From the NCBI GenBank assembly GCA_049999805.1, contig JBNGIO010003130.1, forward strand, positions 1 to 31,364: DNA of 31,364 nt. Direction: 5' to 3'. Origin of the DNA: Folioceros fuciformis. Its lineage: Eukaryota; Anthocerotophyta; Anthocerotopsida; Anthocerotales. Shown one piece after another: positions 10,508 to 22,762 of this stretch. The notes beneath the pieces are model-generated. The model saw only the letters and a list, made by a program, of their open reading frames with translations, did not search any database and had not been told where the DNA came from. Numbering within the stretch: position 1 is the stretch's first letter; each line of letters opens with the position of its first letter. The position numbers and the translations under genes were made by a program.

Positions 10508-13500
10508 ATGTGCAGTTCTTCAAATGCAGCCCTTTTGCTGAAAAACGGAGAACATGGGTTGCAGCGTTGTCTGCCGGTGGCACAGAGGACGGGGGTATGC
10601 ATTGAGAGAATTCCGAATTTCACTATAAGCGTCCAGCCGGGTGTATGTGGTGTTGCAGTCTCACTGGTTGCTGGATGCACAGCAGATGGCATTTCCGGAA
10701 AGTCTCCACACGGTGAGCGTCTTGGAGGTTGGAGCAAGGTCGGGAAACTGTACCGGAAATGGAGGAAAGCACGGCAGGGACTGATGCACCAGAATGGCAA
10801 GGATGTGGGAAAAATGGAGGATGCTTTCATGGCTGGAGAATCCGAATCTGAGCAACAGTACTGGGTGAAGTGTCCTGACAGTTCTGTGTTCTTAATGGTG
10901 CGTTCTGTTTCCGCAGTCAGCTACTTGAGCTTCACTTCGATTACAGTTTACTGATTACGGAGATAGCTCTAGCTCGGCTACATTCCCTGTGCTTTGCTGA
11001 CCGCTTCGAACGAACAGGGGATGTTGGCTGGTGCATGCGTGATGTATATTGGCCCTCTTGTGGCCACGATAATGAGATCCGTTACTCTGCACCATTATGC
11101 CACATCGTCGTTATTCACTTCTTTGAGGGGTGTTTTGGTTCATCATCAGCAAAGACCACTTATGTTGCTTGCATGTATTGCTGCGTCTCTCCCTGCAAAA
11201 CCTCGGTCTCTTGCCCTTGATGTCACACCACCAGATGTGGTGCACATGTCATGGAGTTTTGGGCACCTGTCGTACATGCTGGATGTCTTGATGGAGAGAC
11301 AACCAGTAGCGTAAGCCCTACTGCTTCCTGTCTATGTTGGTTTTTTATGACTGGAGAAAGCTTAACATGTAGCATGAGATTGATTTGACACTGTTCCTTC
11401 GGCGCCTGATTGCAGCTATGTGCTATTTCAAATGATGGCATGTGTTTTTCTGATAACAGTCGGTGGACTGCTGTTTTCGTACTTTAGGTATGTTGTATGC
11501 TTAGCTGCGATGTATCTTTCATTTGCTCAGAGATCCTTGCAGGAAGAACTCTGAAGTGCATGAAGGAATTCCCTCCGTTTCTTTTTTGTGGCTATTTCGA
11601 CCTTAGTTTCGCTGCCCTCCAACCATTTCCTAGCTGAGGGGTCTAATGGTATTAATTTATGGTATCCTCAGGATCAGGAAGCAGACACTTGGTGATGCTA
11701 TGTGGGATGCGTGGGCATGTGTGTGCTCATCCGGAACACATCTCAAGGTAGGCAGCTGACTTGGTTCTATTGTCTTCTGATTTCCAGTTTGTGCGACCGA
11801 ATTCCCTCACAAATCTATTTGATGACTCCAGGAGAAGACCCGTCCAGAGCGCACGATCGGCCTCATGCTAGCTCTTGGAGGGCTGCTCTTCTACTCTTTA
11901 CTGACTAGCACACTGACTGCACAATTCAAGGTGGGTTAAAAGCCCTCTGTCTGTGGTGTCCTGGTCAGTAATGCAGGCTCAGGAGCTGTTGGGATGATTC
12001 TCCAGAGCCGAATGGAGTGGCTTCGGGAGGGGGCCCATTCCCAAGTCATGGAGAGTGGACATATCGTAGTGTGCGGAGCAAATACTCACCTTACAACAAT
12101 TCTGAAGCAACTAAACAAGTCCCAAGAGTTTGCCATCGAAGACGGAACTGCAACCAGCAGGCAAGCTTTATTGAGTACATTACGAGCCTCGTAAGCTGAT
12201 GATAACCATGACAACGTGTCTCGTGACACTGTCTAATACACCACGGCTCTTCGTGGGATCACTTTACAGGAAACAGACAGTTTTGATCCTCTCAGAACGA
12301 CCAAGGAAGGATGTGGAGAGGCTTGTTGCAAATGTCGCGAGAGAATGTAACCAGATCCATGTTTTGACCCGGAGGTACTCAGCACAGATTCAACTACATT
12401 GGGATATAATTGTATGGTAACCGCCATGCATGGACACGTCTCAGCAAGTTCAACTAAGCTAGCTTTGTTCTTGCAGTGGCAGCCTTAGCAGTAAAGGCTC
12501 GTTTCAAAAAGTTGCAGTGGATAAGGCTAAGTCTATTATTCTGCTTGCAAACAAGGACGACAAGTATGTCATTTCGCTTACTGGATACTTGTTTTGATCC
12601 CCGACTATCAGTTTGGCCGGTCTTCAAGCTAGTACCCACCCCCAATAGATCATGTGCTCGCACTTCCTGTTTTCAATGAAATGAGCTTGGCGTACAGATA
12701 CGAATCAGATGCTGATGCAGTCCTCTCAGTGCTAGCTCTACAGCCTCTACTTGAAGGTTCCACAGGACAGGTCGTTGCTGAGGTGGGGTATCATTACGTA
12801 TGAAGAGTTTCGGCTGATCTTTCTCGTGTCAATATCACATGTGGTAATGCTTTTTTTATTATTTCCGATTCCAGGTGTCCAGGGCCAGCACTGCGGAGCT
12901 CTTAAAGTCCCTCTGTAGTTTGAATGTAAGCCCAGTGCAGGATCTTTCTTCGAAGCTTTTTGTTCAGTGCTCAAGACAACGAGGGCTAGTGGATGTCTAC
13001 CGCCAACTTCTTGATCAGAGCAGTATACCGCCAACTCTTGCTGACTTTCAGTTCCTGTCATGTCGAGAAGAAGCTTGTTTAGCACTGCAGTTGTTTACGG
13101 TATTGGCAAGATTTTCTGACTCTCGCTGCCTCCTAACGGTGTCAACTGTCAACAGAGCAAACTATCAACCTGCGCAGCTACCCTCAATTGACTGGCATTC
13201 CATTTGTAGAGCTATGGCAAGGATTTCCAGAGGTTACTTGTCTTCCCCATCACATTTTCTTTTGTGTGCATGGAACCATAGTTGAGTACAAGCTGTTCGA
13301 CTGACCGCACTTGTAAATTTTAGGCTGTGGTATGTGGCCTAGTACGGGCTGGGAAGGTGAATTTCCATCCAGAGGACGACGAGTTTCTTCAAGACAAAGA
13401 CAAGGTCAGAATGAGAGGCCTGCAAGTCCCTAATTGAACTGTTTTTACGGGCTCTGTCAGATGATCTACCCAATATGCGCATGTAGCTCCTTGTAATTGC

Positions 13501-15471
13501 CCCAAGGAATAGTCAGAGGGAACCTCCAGAAGCACTAGTGAATAAAGCAGAACAGTGTCGACTGGAAAGTACGACCCCTGATTTGACTCGAAGAGCCAGA
13601 GCTGTCAATATTCGAGTTTCATGGCCATCACCAGTTCAGAGGGCTGCCAAAGCACCTTCTAAGGTGAGGTTTGCTTCACAAGGTATCCTAGAATTTTGTG
13701 ATGTCTGCCTTCTCTGTGTTACTGAGGTTGCCAAAATTTCTTTCTCAACAAAAGGATATTTTGAATCTTACCAGTGTCAGGACTGTTCACTGTCCTTTGT
13801 AAAGGAGGGCCTTGCATTGTTGTATGGTGTCGGTCAGAGTCAAAGTATTCAGAGTCGGCTGTACTTACTTTGCAGACAGCTGAATGGACTGCGGATAGGA
13901 AGGAACGGATAGTGATGCTGGGATGGCGTCCAGGTGTTGGTGAGATGATGCTGGAGTACGATGACTACGTTGGACATGGCAGTGAACTGGTATGGATGGA
14001 TAACGTCCTTGCTGTTGGTATGCCTTGTCGCAGAGGTGCTGCAATTTTTTCTTTGAAGAGTAACAGGACTGGGAGGACGTCCATTGCCTGTAGGTTATAT
14101 TAGCAGAAGCTTCTCTTGAAGAGCGAACTCGGGATATGCATCGTAAAATCTCCAAGCCGTTACAAAATGTGCATGTCACGCATAAGGTATGCTGCCAAAC
14201 GTTCCTTATCTTCCATTCTAGGAGAAGGCCACGGTCACGCATCGACTGTGGAGGAGGACATCTAACTTTGAAGGGCCCGATTGTGCAGGTGGGGAACCCT
14301 ATGAGTGAAGCCGATCTGAGAGAAGCAATACTCGATGCCTCGGCATCGACACACAACACTGAGACGGTTCCTCTCTCTGTTGTCGTCATCGCTGACACAA
14401 GCTGGCATGTTGGAGGTATGACCGATGTAAAGCTGTATGGCGGTCTTTCCTGTGAGTTCGTGTCCATGTTTAACCTCTGGAGACGTGCTTTGTTGTTTCT
14501 ACGCAGATACTTCCAAACCAGACAAACAATCGGTTTTCGCTCTGCTTATGGCTGAATCTGTGTGTAAGCGACACAATGTGAAGGTGATAACAACAGAAAC
14601 CTCCGATTGTTGTATGGCAAAGACAATCAAGTTTAGGATTGATTTTCTCGAGTTCGTAAACAATGTGGATGAAGCTCACATGGCGGATTACCTCAGGTTG
14701 CAAGCCTTGTCGCCGAGCTGGTGGATACGAACCTGGGAAAGCAGGTGCCTAAGCGAGTTTGCTCCACTGTTTCCCTTAGGTACCTGGTGTCTCGTAACAA
14801 TCTGCATTTTGCTTGCTACAGGTCGTAAAAAGTCACAATTCGCTAACCTACATTGGCACAACTGAACTGATGGGACTCGTGACGGCCCAAGGTGAGTGGA
14901 ATGTCCTGCTCTTCCTGAACTACACCTAAGCTCGGAAGTATACTCACTTTGCATATTTGTGACCTGAAGTTTTGGAGCAGAGCGAGCTCAACTCTGTCTG
15001 GACCGAGCTGCTAAATTCGTGGGGAAACGAGATCTATGTGAAGGTAAGGCGCTCAAAGCCGATGTCAGCAGTGGGGCGAGCGAACTTTGCACACAATGCT
15101 GTACCTGAGTCCATTATTTATTCACTTGTTTGGATAGGACATTGAACTCTATCAGAGGGGTGAGGAGTCTTCCTCATTCCTCGACCTTTCCAAGAAGGCT
15201 TTAGCACGAGAGGAAGTAGCCATCGGATACCGGCAGGACGGCAAGATCGTGAGTGCAGCTTACAGACTTGCTCCATCTTACTTTTTCCTTTTGCGGAAAT
15301 CCGTGTTTACTTCTCTACGCCAACGACGACACCATTTCTACAAACCATCCTTTTGTGCAGGTCCTAAACCCGGCACAGAAGACCCAGCCGTTGGGACTCA
15401 GGTCAGGAGATTCGCTTGTTGTCATCTGCGAGTTCGAGTTCGAGTTTGAGTCCAAATTAGGGCGAGGCTGA
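10508..15471 (+). CDS. Plastid-envelope ion channel, PEC/POLLUX-like (CASTOR/POLLUX family)
   Basis: Twenty-two exons, 895 aa: 10508-10897, 11018-11310, 11416-11487, 11672-11747, 11832-11930, 12006-12160, 12270-12374, 12477-12563, 12698-12782, 12875-13022, 13156-13232, 13324-13404, 13487-13663, 13876-14017, 14104-14186, 14289-14415, 14507-14583, 14697-14744, 14822-14891, 14970-15043, 15138-15248 and 15361-15471. Exon 1 resembles a transit peptide. Transmembrane segments lie near 131-150, 229-250 and 286-305, with a pore-like segment [18 protein letters not shown] between the last two. Two RCK-like nucleotide-binding regions follow ([26 protein letters not shown]), with KLFVQCSRQ and GNEIYVKDIELY, all matching the Arabidopsis POLLUX-like/PEC proteins. 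Related PEC channels conduct cations across the plastid envelope and affect stromal calcium signals. Exon 1 and its start are the least certain part. Confidence 0.92.
12161..12269 (+). other. GC-AG intron in the channel gene
   Basis: The donor is CCAGCAG|gcaagctt and the acceptor ctttacag|GAAACAG. The join gives [19 protein letters not shown], matching the conserved GTATARKQ region of PEC proteins. The donor has the strong AG|GCAAG context typical of functional GC introns. Confidence 0.92.
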
Positions 15472-16445
15472 ACCTGCCCTTGAGACCATTTGTTCCCTGT
15501 ACGTACATATGTACCTACCGAAACTCCCAGTACAGACTGACCACTGTGCCACTCGTGGCCACTAGGACCTGAAAGGTACGTTTGTTTCTGTCTGTCCTCT
15601 TGTGTGAGATCGAAAGCTGTAAGAAATTGTTCTCTCATGAGTCTAGTCTAGAGAGTGTCTCTGCCATGTGGCCATGAGAAGGTGGAGCCGTGACAAGCCA
15701 GGCTTTTAAGCCGGAGGCGTGTTACGACAGGCTTGTTGGTGAGAGAAGATGTGGTGCACACCAGTTGGGCAGCTGCCAGCGGCCCCGACCTCACACAACG
15801 CATATGCGCCGTTCTTCTCTGGAATATCGGCCTTTGCATTTGCCAGCCGTTCATGGACATGCTCGTTTTGAGCAGCTCTCCTCTAGCGCTATTAATGCGG
15901 TCGATGACCGGGTGCAGTGTATTGCATACACTGTGTCTCCTGCTAAAAGTGTTTAGGGTTTGGCAAGGAATGATGCCAGGACATGCCGTTTTAAAGTTGT
16001 GCTTACCGTAAGGTAGCGCGTATCGGGGAGGAATAAGCGGCGAATCTGCCAGCATCTCTATGTCTGTACGTGAACATGGGCAGCTATGGCCTACATATTT
16101 GCTGTTCCACAGCTGCCAGCTTGCGAGCTTTGCCGGCGCGGGCGCAGGCGCCGGCATTTGCTCGGGCTTGGGTGCTTCGGGCCGAGCGATCGTCTTTACG
16201 CGCGTGCTGGAAGCGAGGATCGGAGTGTTCCGGGAGCGATTGCTGGTCAGCTCAGTGATCTGTCCTGTCCTGGAATGTCCGAATATGAGGCATCAAAAGA
16301 AGAAGAGAAGAAGAGCCCCAGCGCCGCGCATTTTCCCGTCTGTGTATCGGAGCAAATCATGCTGGCGGAATTGAAGCTGCGCTGATGGGGGATCTGGCTT
16401 GTTTGGCACAAGGTTGACTCTGTGAAGGAAGCGAGATCGGTCACA
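15472..16445. other. Intergenic region between channel and Sec14 genes
   Basis: No gene is supported. Frames open here lack domains, and the segment probably holds the channel 3' UTR and the Sec14-gene promoter and 5' UTR. A GCGCGGGCGCAGGCGCCGGC-like GC-rich patch lies at about 16134-16155. Confidence 0.5.
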
Positions 16446-19400
16446 ATGGATGTGGAGGAGCTGGGAGGGCGGAGGAAGCGAGCGGATCTCAGTAAGCGTT
16501 TCCAGAATCAGCGACCTTTCAGCCTTCCGTGGCGAAGGCGGGGGGAGCAGCAAGGAATTATTGCGGAGACGGCCGATTCTGTTGTCCAGCAGCAGGGGTT
16601 TCATTTACAGCTCCATGGAACGCTGAGTGGAAATGGAGGCAGCAGGAAACGACATTACCGGCTGCAGTGCATCGGGAGGACAAGGGAGAATGTGCGAAGC
16701 TCACAAATGGAAAATATTGTGGAGTTGATGCAGAAGCTCCTCAGAGGAGAGCAGTGTCGGCCGTATGCTGTGGCAGAATGTAATTGCAGGGATTGTTTCG
16801 CTTTGGAGTGGGATTGCAAAGATGGCAGAGTTGCTGGCGGATTTGTGATGGACCGCCCGTCGGTTGTTGCTGATGTAGATGGTGATATTGTTTGTGACGA
16901 AGGGCGTGCAATCTCTTGTATCACGAGAGTTTGTCATCCCAGAAGTATGTATAGTTCTTGTGAAATGGAGGAGCAGCACGTGTTGGATATGGATTGTCGT
17001 AGGTGTCTTTTTTTGACATACGTGGGGGCTGCGGGGTTGAGACTAGTGCGGCCCAGTGCGTATTGGCCGGTGTTTGAACTGCTTTTGGTCTCTTTGATGC
17101 CTGTACATCCTCACAGGCATACGCGCAGGACAATTCCCAAGTGGAGACTCTGGTCACATGTGGCTCTGAAGATTGGTGTGGCCGTCTCCACTCGGTTTTG
17201 CTGTCCGCTCTTAGGGCCTTTTCTCACAGCTCATGCCTTATTGTCGTTGAGAGACTTGAGAGTGAATCACAATTGTAGGGTGTTGCCGGAGGGCCACACG
17301 AGGTCTAAAGATGGACCCGGGCAGCTGTGCAGTGCAGCCCTTGATTACTCAGCACTCAATAGCAAAGGAGTAACAGAATGGCAGGCACTTGAGGTACCTT
17401 GCGGAGATGCGGGAGCTCTTTTCAAAGCAAGTGCTAACGATGACAGATGTCCGCTCAAACGCACCCCAGCGATTTCAGCAATTGAAGTCGAATACACCCA
17501 GAATCCAGAAGAGAGAAAGTCGGCGTTGCTTTCTCTTGGTCCTCATAGGTCCCAGATTGATCAGGAAGGTCAGCAACAAGCTGACTCTCGGATGAGCGGG
17601 GGGCAAGGGCTGTATCCGCAGGTTCCCGATGAGTCGCCGGTGGGAGATGTACAGCCAGCATGTATTTTACCTCCTGCTATCAAGACTTTCAGGGTGGCTG
17701 TTCAGAATGTAGGTTGTGGTGACGTCTTTGTAGCGAACTCCACCCCTAGAATAGATGATTCAGTTGAAAGTCCTACTGCTGAGGTATTTTTCGATGCACT
17801 CACGTGCGCTGATTGTGCTCTCATGGAGAACCATGAAGAGAACCTGTTCAAGGATCGATTTGTAGGACAAGAGGTATCAAAGTTCGGGGAAACGGAAGAA
17901 AACTCTTTCCAGAACTTCCCGCCTATGGACGAGACAGTGGACCACTGTATGAGTGAGCGAATAGAGGGTAGGCCATGCTCCTTACAGTCAAATCCATCTG
18001 CTTGTGCTATGCCAAGTGCAGGTGGCGTCGATATCATGGTTCCGCCATTCCCAGTTGATCGTCTTTCAGGGATGCCGGACATTACGTCTGAGGCAGGAGA
18101 ACCGATGAGTCGATCAGAGGTGGACTGCACTGGTGTTGGCATAGTGCCTATTAAATCCTGCGGAGGGCAGAGTTACAGCCGTACTCAACTTGCTACAATG
18201 ATGCAACTTCCGGAGTCAGGTTCGTGGTCGGATGACAGGCCCAGTGACTCTCCAAGTACAGCTATATTCTGTGATGAGGATGGGAGTGATGATTTCAGCT
18301 ATGACGCATTGAAAAGTCTTAAGGCCTCTGGAAAGTTGCAAGACCCTGGTAGACCTTTTGAGCGTTTGGATCATGGCCCGTCAAGGTTTGTTACAGGCAA
18401 TCCAGAATCGATGATGGAGCGTGACAATGTCGAATTAGCAGATGATGCTGATCTCTTGGTGGGAAACTCGAAGTACTTGTCTGACAAGTTGTATGTCAAA
18501 ACCAAAACCATTGGGGCACAACACCTCAATAGAGAGTATGGTATATCTAGAAGGAGAGCCTCCTGTGCATCCTTGCCAGTGTCAAGCATGAATAGCGTTG
18601 ATGTCCTGATCGCAGATGGAACTGGGGACAAAAGGTGGGCAGATAATACTAGTTCTGTTCTCTATCAACCTCAGCAACCTGGACGAGACACCGAATCGCT
18701 GACTAGTTCCAGCTCCAGCTCATCATTGGGTTTTACAGACAGGTAAACCCCTGCTTGACTTGAAAATGAGGCCAGTTAGAGATTTTGGCAATGTCTACTG
18801 CAATAAGCGTTGTCTGTATAGTTCCGCTTTACAAGGGTTGAGGTGATTCGGTGGAATTGCCATTCTGATGGCGCAAACTCACAGCTTGCTAACAATCACG
18901 CTCGGCATCTTGCAGTGAGGATGAGATGCTCAATCTGTCAACCACAGTATTGACCCAACAAGCCCCAGCAGTTCCAGGTCCAGCGCCACCAGGGAAAAGT
19001 GAGGAGGAAGTATGGACAAGCACAGGTGGGAGTGAACAGACGGCCCATGTACTAGATGATCAAGGCCTGCCCATTGCTGCTGAGCATACTTCTGTTGAGA
19101 ACTTCGATGTGCCAAGTCGCATATCAAAGGAGGGTGTAGGAGCAGCACAAATCGCTGATGACATGTTGCATGAGCGACTTGGAGAAGGGAGTGTGGCCTA
19201 TTCACACGGCAGTCACCCCTTGTGTGTGGCCATAAGAAGTGTAAGTTGCTTCCGAACAGTGGTATGCAATTTCCTCATCTTCTGCAAGCTTTAACATCGT
19301 CAAGGTCCATTGCACAGAGGCGTCATACTCATGGTGACCAGAATTACTGGAGCGTATCTGATCTTGCAGCTACTCCTTGGTGCGACTTGGTCTTCTGGCA

Positions 19401-20517
19401 CGGGCATTGCAAGAAAGGCAAACCTACACTGTATGTTCTTTTGGGAAAGGCTGTGTGTACCTTATCTTCGACATTGCTAGGCTCACTCGTGACTGTAATC
19501 GGTGAGAGGGGCTGATTCGCTTTCCACCTGTTGTTGATCTCTTGTGATCTGATCTTGATGTTATATCATGTTTTCGTCATGTATGCTGCTTACCATAATG
19601 AATACTACGTATGTGTGATGTTGAAACTGGATTGGTTGCAGTATCCAACATGGAACTGGCAGAGCTGAACCTATTCAATGGGTCAGTTGAACAAATGAAT
19701 CTGGTCATAGATCTGTCAGGACTTGGTTTGCTCCGAATGCCCCCTATGGACATTCTCCAGCGGCTTGGAACGCTTCTCAACCGAGACTATGCAGGTTGTT
19801 TGCCCTCTGTGGAGTACATCAGTATAAGTTGTTGTGTATCATGTGTTAGGAGCGCGGTAGTGATGATGAGGATCTATGGATAATTGTATCTGTCGTTCCT
19901 ATCTGAAAGCTCAGTATTTCTTTCCTCTGCAGGCCGCGGAGGTGCAGTTTACGTGCTGAATGCTCCTGTCATGCTGTCACTAGTTGTGTCTGCCATTAGG
20001 GGGATGATCTTGCGGCCTTCCTACAACAAGGGAGCGATGATTGAAAAGGGTTTTCTCGGTAAGTTGAGTAGCTCTTAGCATTGCTTTTATAATTTTCACA
20101 AGTCATCCTGCTGTTTACTTCACTGGACTAAGGGTTTCATTTCGCTGCGGGCTTGCAGAGAGCAAAGAGTCGATCTCTGTAATCGGAAGACGGTATTTAC
20201 AGGTCCTTCAGGTAGTAAATCTGCCTCAAGCAGAGTACATAGAAGTATCTTTCTGCTGTGCTGTCAAACGGGCATCAGTTCTTCTCTGTCGTGCTATCGC
20301 CTCGCATCAGTGGGTTTTTGTTGAGCTGTGAAGCAGCCATTGAGGGGTTTCGGTTGTGCCGTTAATTAGACTAATTTCATGGGCGGTGGCATTTCTGCAG
20401 AAACACTTCGAAATGGACATGATACACCCACAGTTTGGAGGACAATGCATCTGCTCAAAGCCTGCGAATCACTGCAGTGTGGGATACGATTTTCTGGCAC
20501 GACGAGAGACAGATTGA
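16446..20517 (+). CDS. Sec14-like CRAL-TRIO lipid-transfer protein with a very long N-terminal region
   Basis: Seven exons, 1084 aa: 16446-18742, 18916-19240, 19318-19501, 19642-19794, 19933-20058, 20159-20211 and 20401-20517, all phase-consistent. The C-terminal ~165 residues (about 897-1060) read as a CRAL-TRIO domain: FWHGHCKKGKPTLYVLLGKA, a VIDLSGLGLL strand, LLNRDYAGRGGAVYVLNAPV, then HPQFGG closing the fold. Such domains bind and exchange phosphoinositides or other lipids between membranes. Two hydrophobic or amphipathic stretches near residues 186-220 and 233-268 (ending STRFCCPLLGPFLTAHALL) recall plant Sec14-like proteins with an N-terminal membrane-associating block. Residues ~270-870 are Ser/Asp/Glu/Pro-rich and look disordered. 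No classical CRAL-TRIO-N helical bundle is evident. The last exon was chosen over read-through at 20212 because it alone completes the domain. Confidence 0.83.
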
Positions 20518-21158
20518 ATCCTTGCAAGCCGCAACAGAATTGGAGTACTCTATACTACGTTCAGTTTGTTTTTGCGGGACGAGGGGCAGTTCCATCCGTT
20601 CCCCACATTTTTGAAGCAGGCATGTTGCTCATTGCTTCACGGCGACCTGGGTAGAATAAGCTTGAGAGAAACATTTGCAGACAACAAAATAATTTGCCGA
20701 CAATCCGCGTAACTGCTGCACGATGGGAACTTGTCTTTCACAATGTCCACAATATTCACACTTTATAAAAGTGCCTAATACATGTGTATGTGTACGTATC
20801 CAGGTGATAACTAAAGACGGCACAAGGTGAGCTCAGAAGCATGCTTCATGAAAAGAAGTGCTGGCACGTGACGAGGCGATTCTTTGTTACACACACTCAG
20901 ATCCACCCAATCCCTTGAACAAGAAAGCCCATGTTTTAACTGTATCCCCGCTAACAAATCAAAATTTTGAGAGGTGATCAGTCCGTCTCCATGATCATGA
21001 AACTCGAACGTCACCGTCTCTCCAAGACACACAAGAATCTTTAAGGGGTGCAAGGATAACGGTGGAACTAAATCATTAGTTCAGGCACAGCAACGGCTCG
21101 TCACTCTCCAATTCTCTCCCAATTCCCAAACAAAGTGGGTATTAGTACAAAACCAGCG
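20518..21158. other. Convergent 3' intergenic region
   Basis: Space between the Sec14-like gene (+) and the CURT1 gene (-), probably both 3' UTRs. A 15-nt imperfect palindrome CACTTTATAAAAGTG lies at 20759-20773. Nothing else is evident. Confidence 0.5.
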
Positions 21159-22762
21159 TCACTGACCAGTAATTTTCTTCTTCGCCTCTTCTACCTTTGA
21201 AAACAATTCTTCCCTGCCAGCACGACACAAGTGCGTGGGCTTACAATAGATATAACCCATCTTCAAAACATAAAAGCGCAACACAAAAAACTCTGGGATT
21301 ACCTGTCGGGCTTGAAAAGCAAGTATCTGTACACAAACCACTGGAGACAAGACACCGAAAAATAAGATGCTGACAAGTGCCTGTGACCGTCAAATGGAGT
21401 GCCAGCAGACAAGCGAGGGACAGTTCGGGACATGACGACAGGTGAAATTTACATACCCCCGAGAAAAGGATGCCAACCAACTCAAAAAAATCCGGGATGA
21501 TCGGCAATTTGTCAATAGCCTGCACCCAAAATAAGCATCGTGAGACATCCAGCACCCAGTGGCCGTGGAGAACTGACCGTCTGACGGGAAGCACGAGAGG
21601 ACAGACGGGAAGAACGCATTTCGTGACACCAGATATTGACATTGACAGTGGCACAACGGCCCACCCATCCTACTCCGTTCACAACCATAACACAAGGACT
21701 TCTAGGGTAAGGAAATGAAATTGAGAGAGTTTTCATAATGGCTTCACCGAGTAGATCCAACCGACCCGTGAGACATTCGAAGAAAGGAACAAGCAGATAA
21801 AACGAGAAGCTGTTGTAGAATTCTTACACCAATCAGACCAGTCGAGGCCCACAGGACCAGCAATGCCGCGAACCCTAGCCCACCAATAGCGAGCTTGTCG
21901 TCAACCTTGTCCCACTGCCATCCACAGGGGATATATCACAATGGCTATAAACAGAGGTCGGTTAACGTGTCAAATTGCGAGTTGAGAAAGACACTTACCG
22001 CTTCCTGAACACCTTTTAGAGAATTTAGAATGCTCTGGACTGGTTCACTCTCACCCTCCGAGCTAGCCATTGCCACAATTCTATAAGACCTTCTTGGCCC
22101 TGCGAGCACAACAGAGCAGCATGCGGATCATTACATCGACGATCCGCACGAACATGAAGAGCCCTACTCCTTCCCTCCGAGCATTCTCAACTGCAGATTT
22201 TGCCGAAACACATTTCACGTCACTCTCTACAATGGATTTCTATCTCTGCGCCGCGACACACAATCGCATTCCCCAGAACAGGAGAATACTCGAAGACACC
22301 CCAGGGCAGTATCACTGCCACAAATTCAACGCGTCATTCACTACAGACCTAACCCGAAAATTCCACATTACCGACCAAATTTTTCAGGTCTGCACTCCAC
22401 ATATCACAGCTGCCCTGAAGTGCCTGCTCTTGAACTGTTTCCTAAGATCTGCGTGTGCACAGTCGACGCTTCTTGCTGTTCCCTCACCGAATTCCCTCCA
22501 CCCACCCAAACTGAAACAAGAAATCCCAAATCTTGCCTGTAGATGCCATCCTCTCCTTCCAGCACAGATTACCTCGTCCAAAGGCGAGCATATTCGCCGA
22601 CCTGGCCGAGCGGGCTTGCAGAGCGCAGGAGCCGGAACGGAGTGAAAGTCCGCCTGCCGACGAGAGCCGGCTGCTGCTCCTGCGGGAAGACCGGTCAGGA
22701 AGTAGAGACAGGCCGCCTCCGGCATGGACGGCCGGTAGCACAGACGCAGATGTCGAAGCCAT
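21159..22762 (-). CDS. CURT1: CURT1-family thylakoid curvature protein
   Basis: Six minus-strand exons, 189 aa: 22762-22537, 22099-21999, 21914-21828, 21519-21457, 21340-21303 and 21213-21159. Exon 1 encodes a chloroplast transit peptide (starts MASTSASVLPAV, rich in Ser/Arg, few acidic residues), with probable cleavage near RIVAMASSEG in exon 2. The mature part has the CURT1 signature: WDKVDDKLAIGGLG, a first helix (FAALLVLWASTGLIGAID), KLPIIPDFFELVGILFSG, a second helix beginning WFVYRYLLFKPDR, and the terminal amphipathic EELFSKVEEAKKKITGQ. CURT1 proteins oligomerise at grana margins and bend thylakoid membranes. The MAST start is preferred because no ATG lies upstream in frame. Intron 1 needs a GC donor. 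I cannot say which CURT1 subtype it is. Confidence 0.92.
22100..22536 (-). other. GC-AG intron in the CURT1 gene
   Basis: On the minus strand the donor is TCTACAG|gcaaga and the acceptor gctcgcag|GGCCAAG. It is the phase-1 join that links the transit-peptide exon to the mature protein exon. It is the longest intron of this gene (437 bp). Confidence 0.8.

Noticed and set aside
14437-14865. Reading straight through 14584-14696 in the channel gene
   Set aside because: The continuous frame loses similarity after NVK. Splicing 14583 to 14697 gives [16 protein letters not shown], which fits the family.
19318-19501. Reticulon domain, suggested by DLVFWHGH
   Set aside because: The following exons encode the CRAL-TRIO pattern (DLSGLGLL, GRGGAVYVLNAP), and no reticulon hydrophobic hairpins are present.
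20159-20331. Sec14-like gene ending at the stop at 20329
   Set aside because: Read-through after LQVLQ destroys the CRAL-TRIO end. Splicing to 20401 gives HPQFGG, the expected closing motif.
22070-22645. 191-codon plus-strand frame
   Set aside because: Lies antisense to CURT1 exons 1-2 and intron 1, with no recognisable motif.
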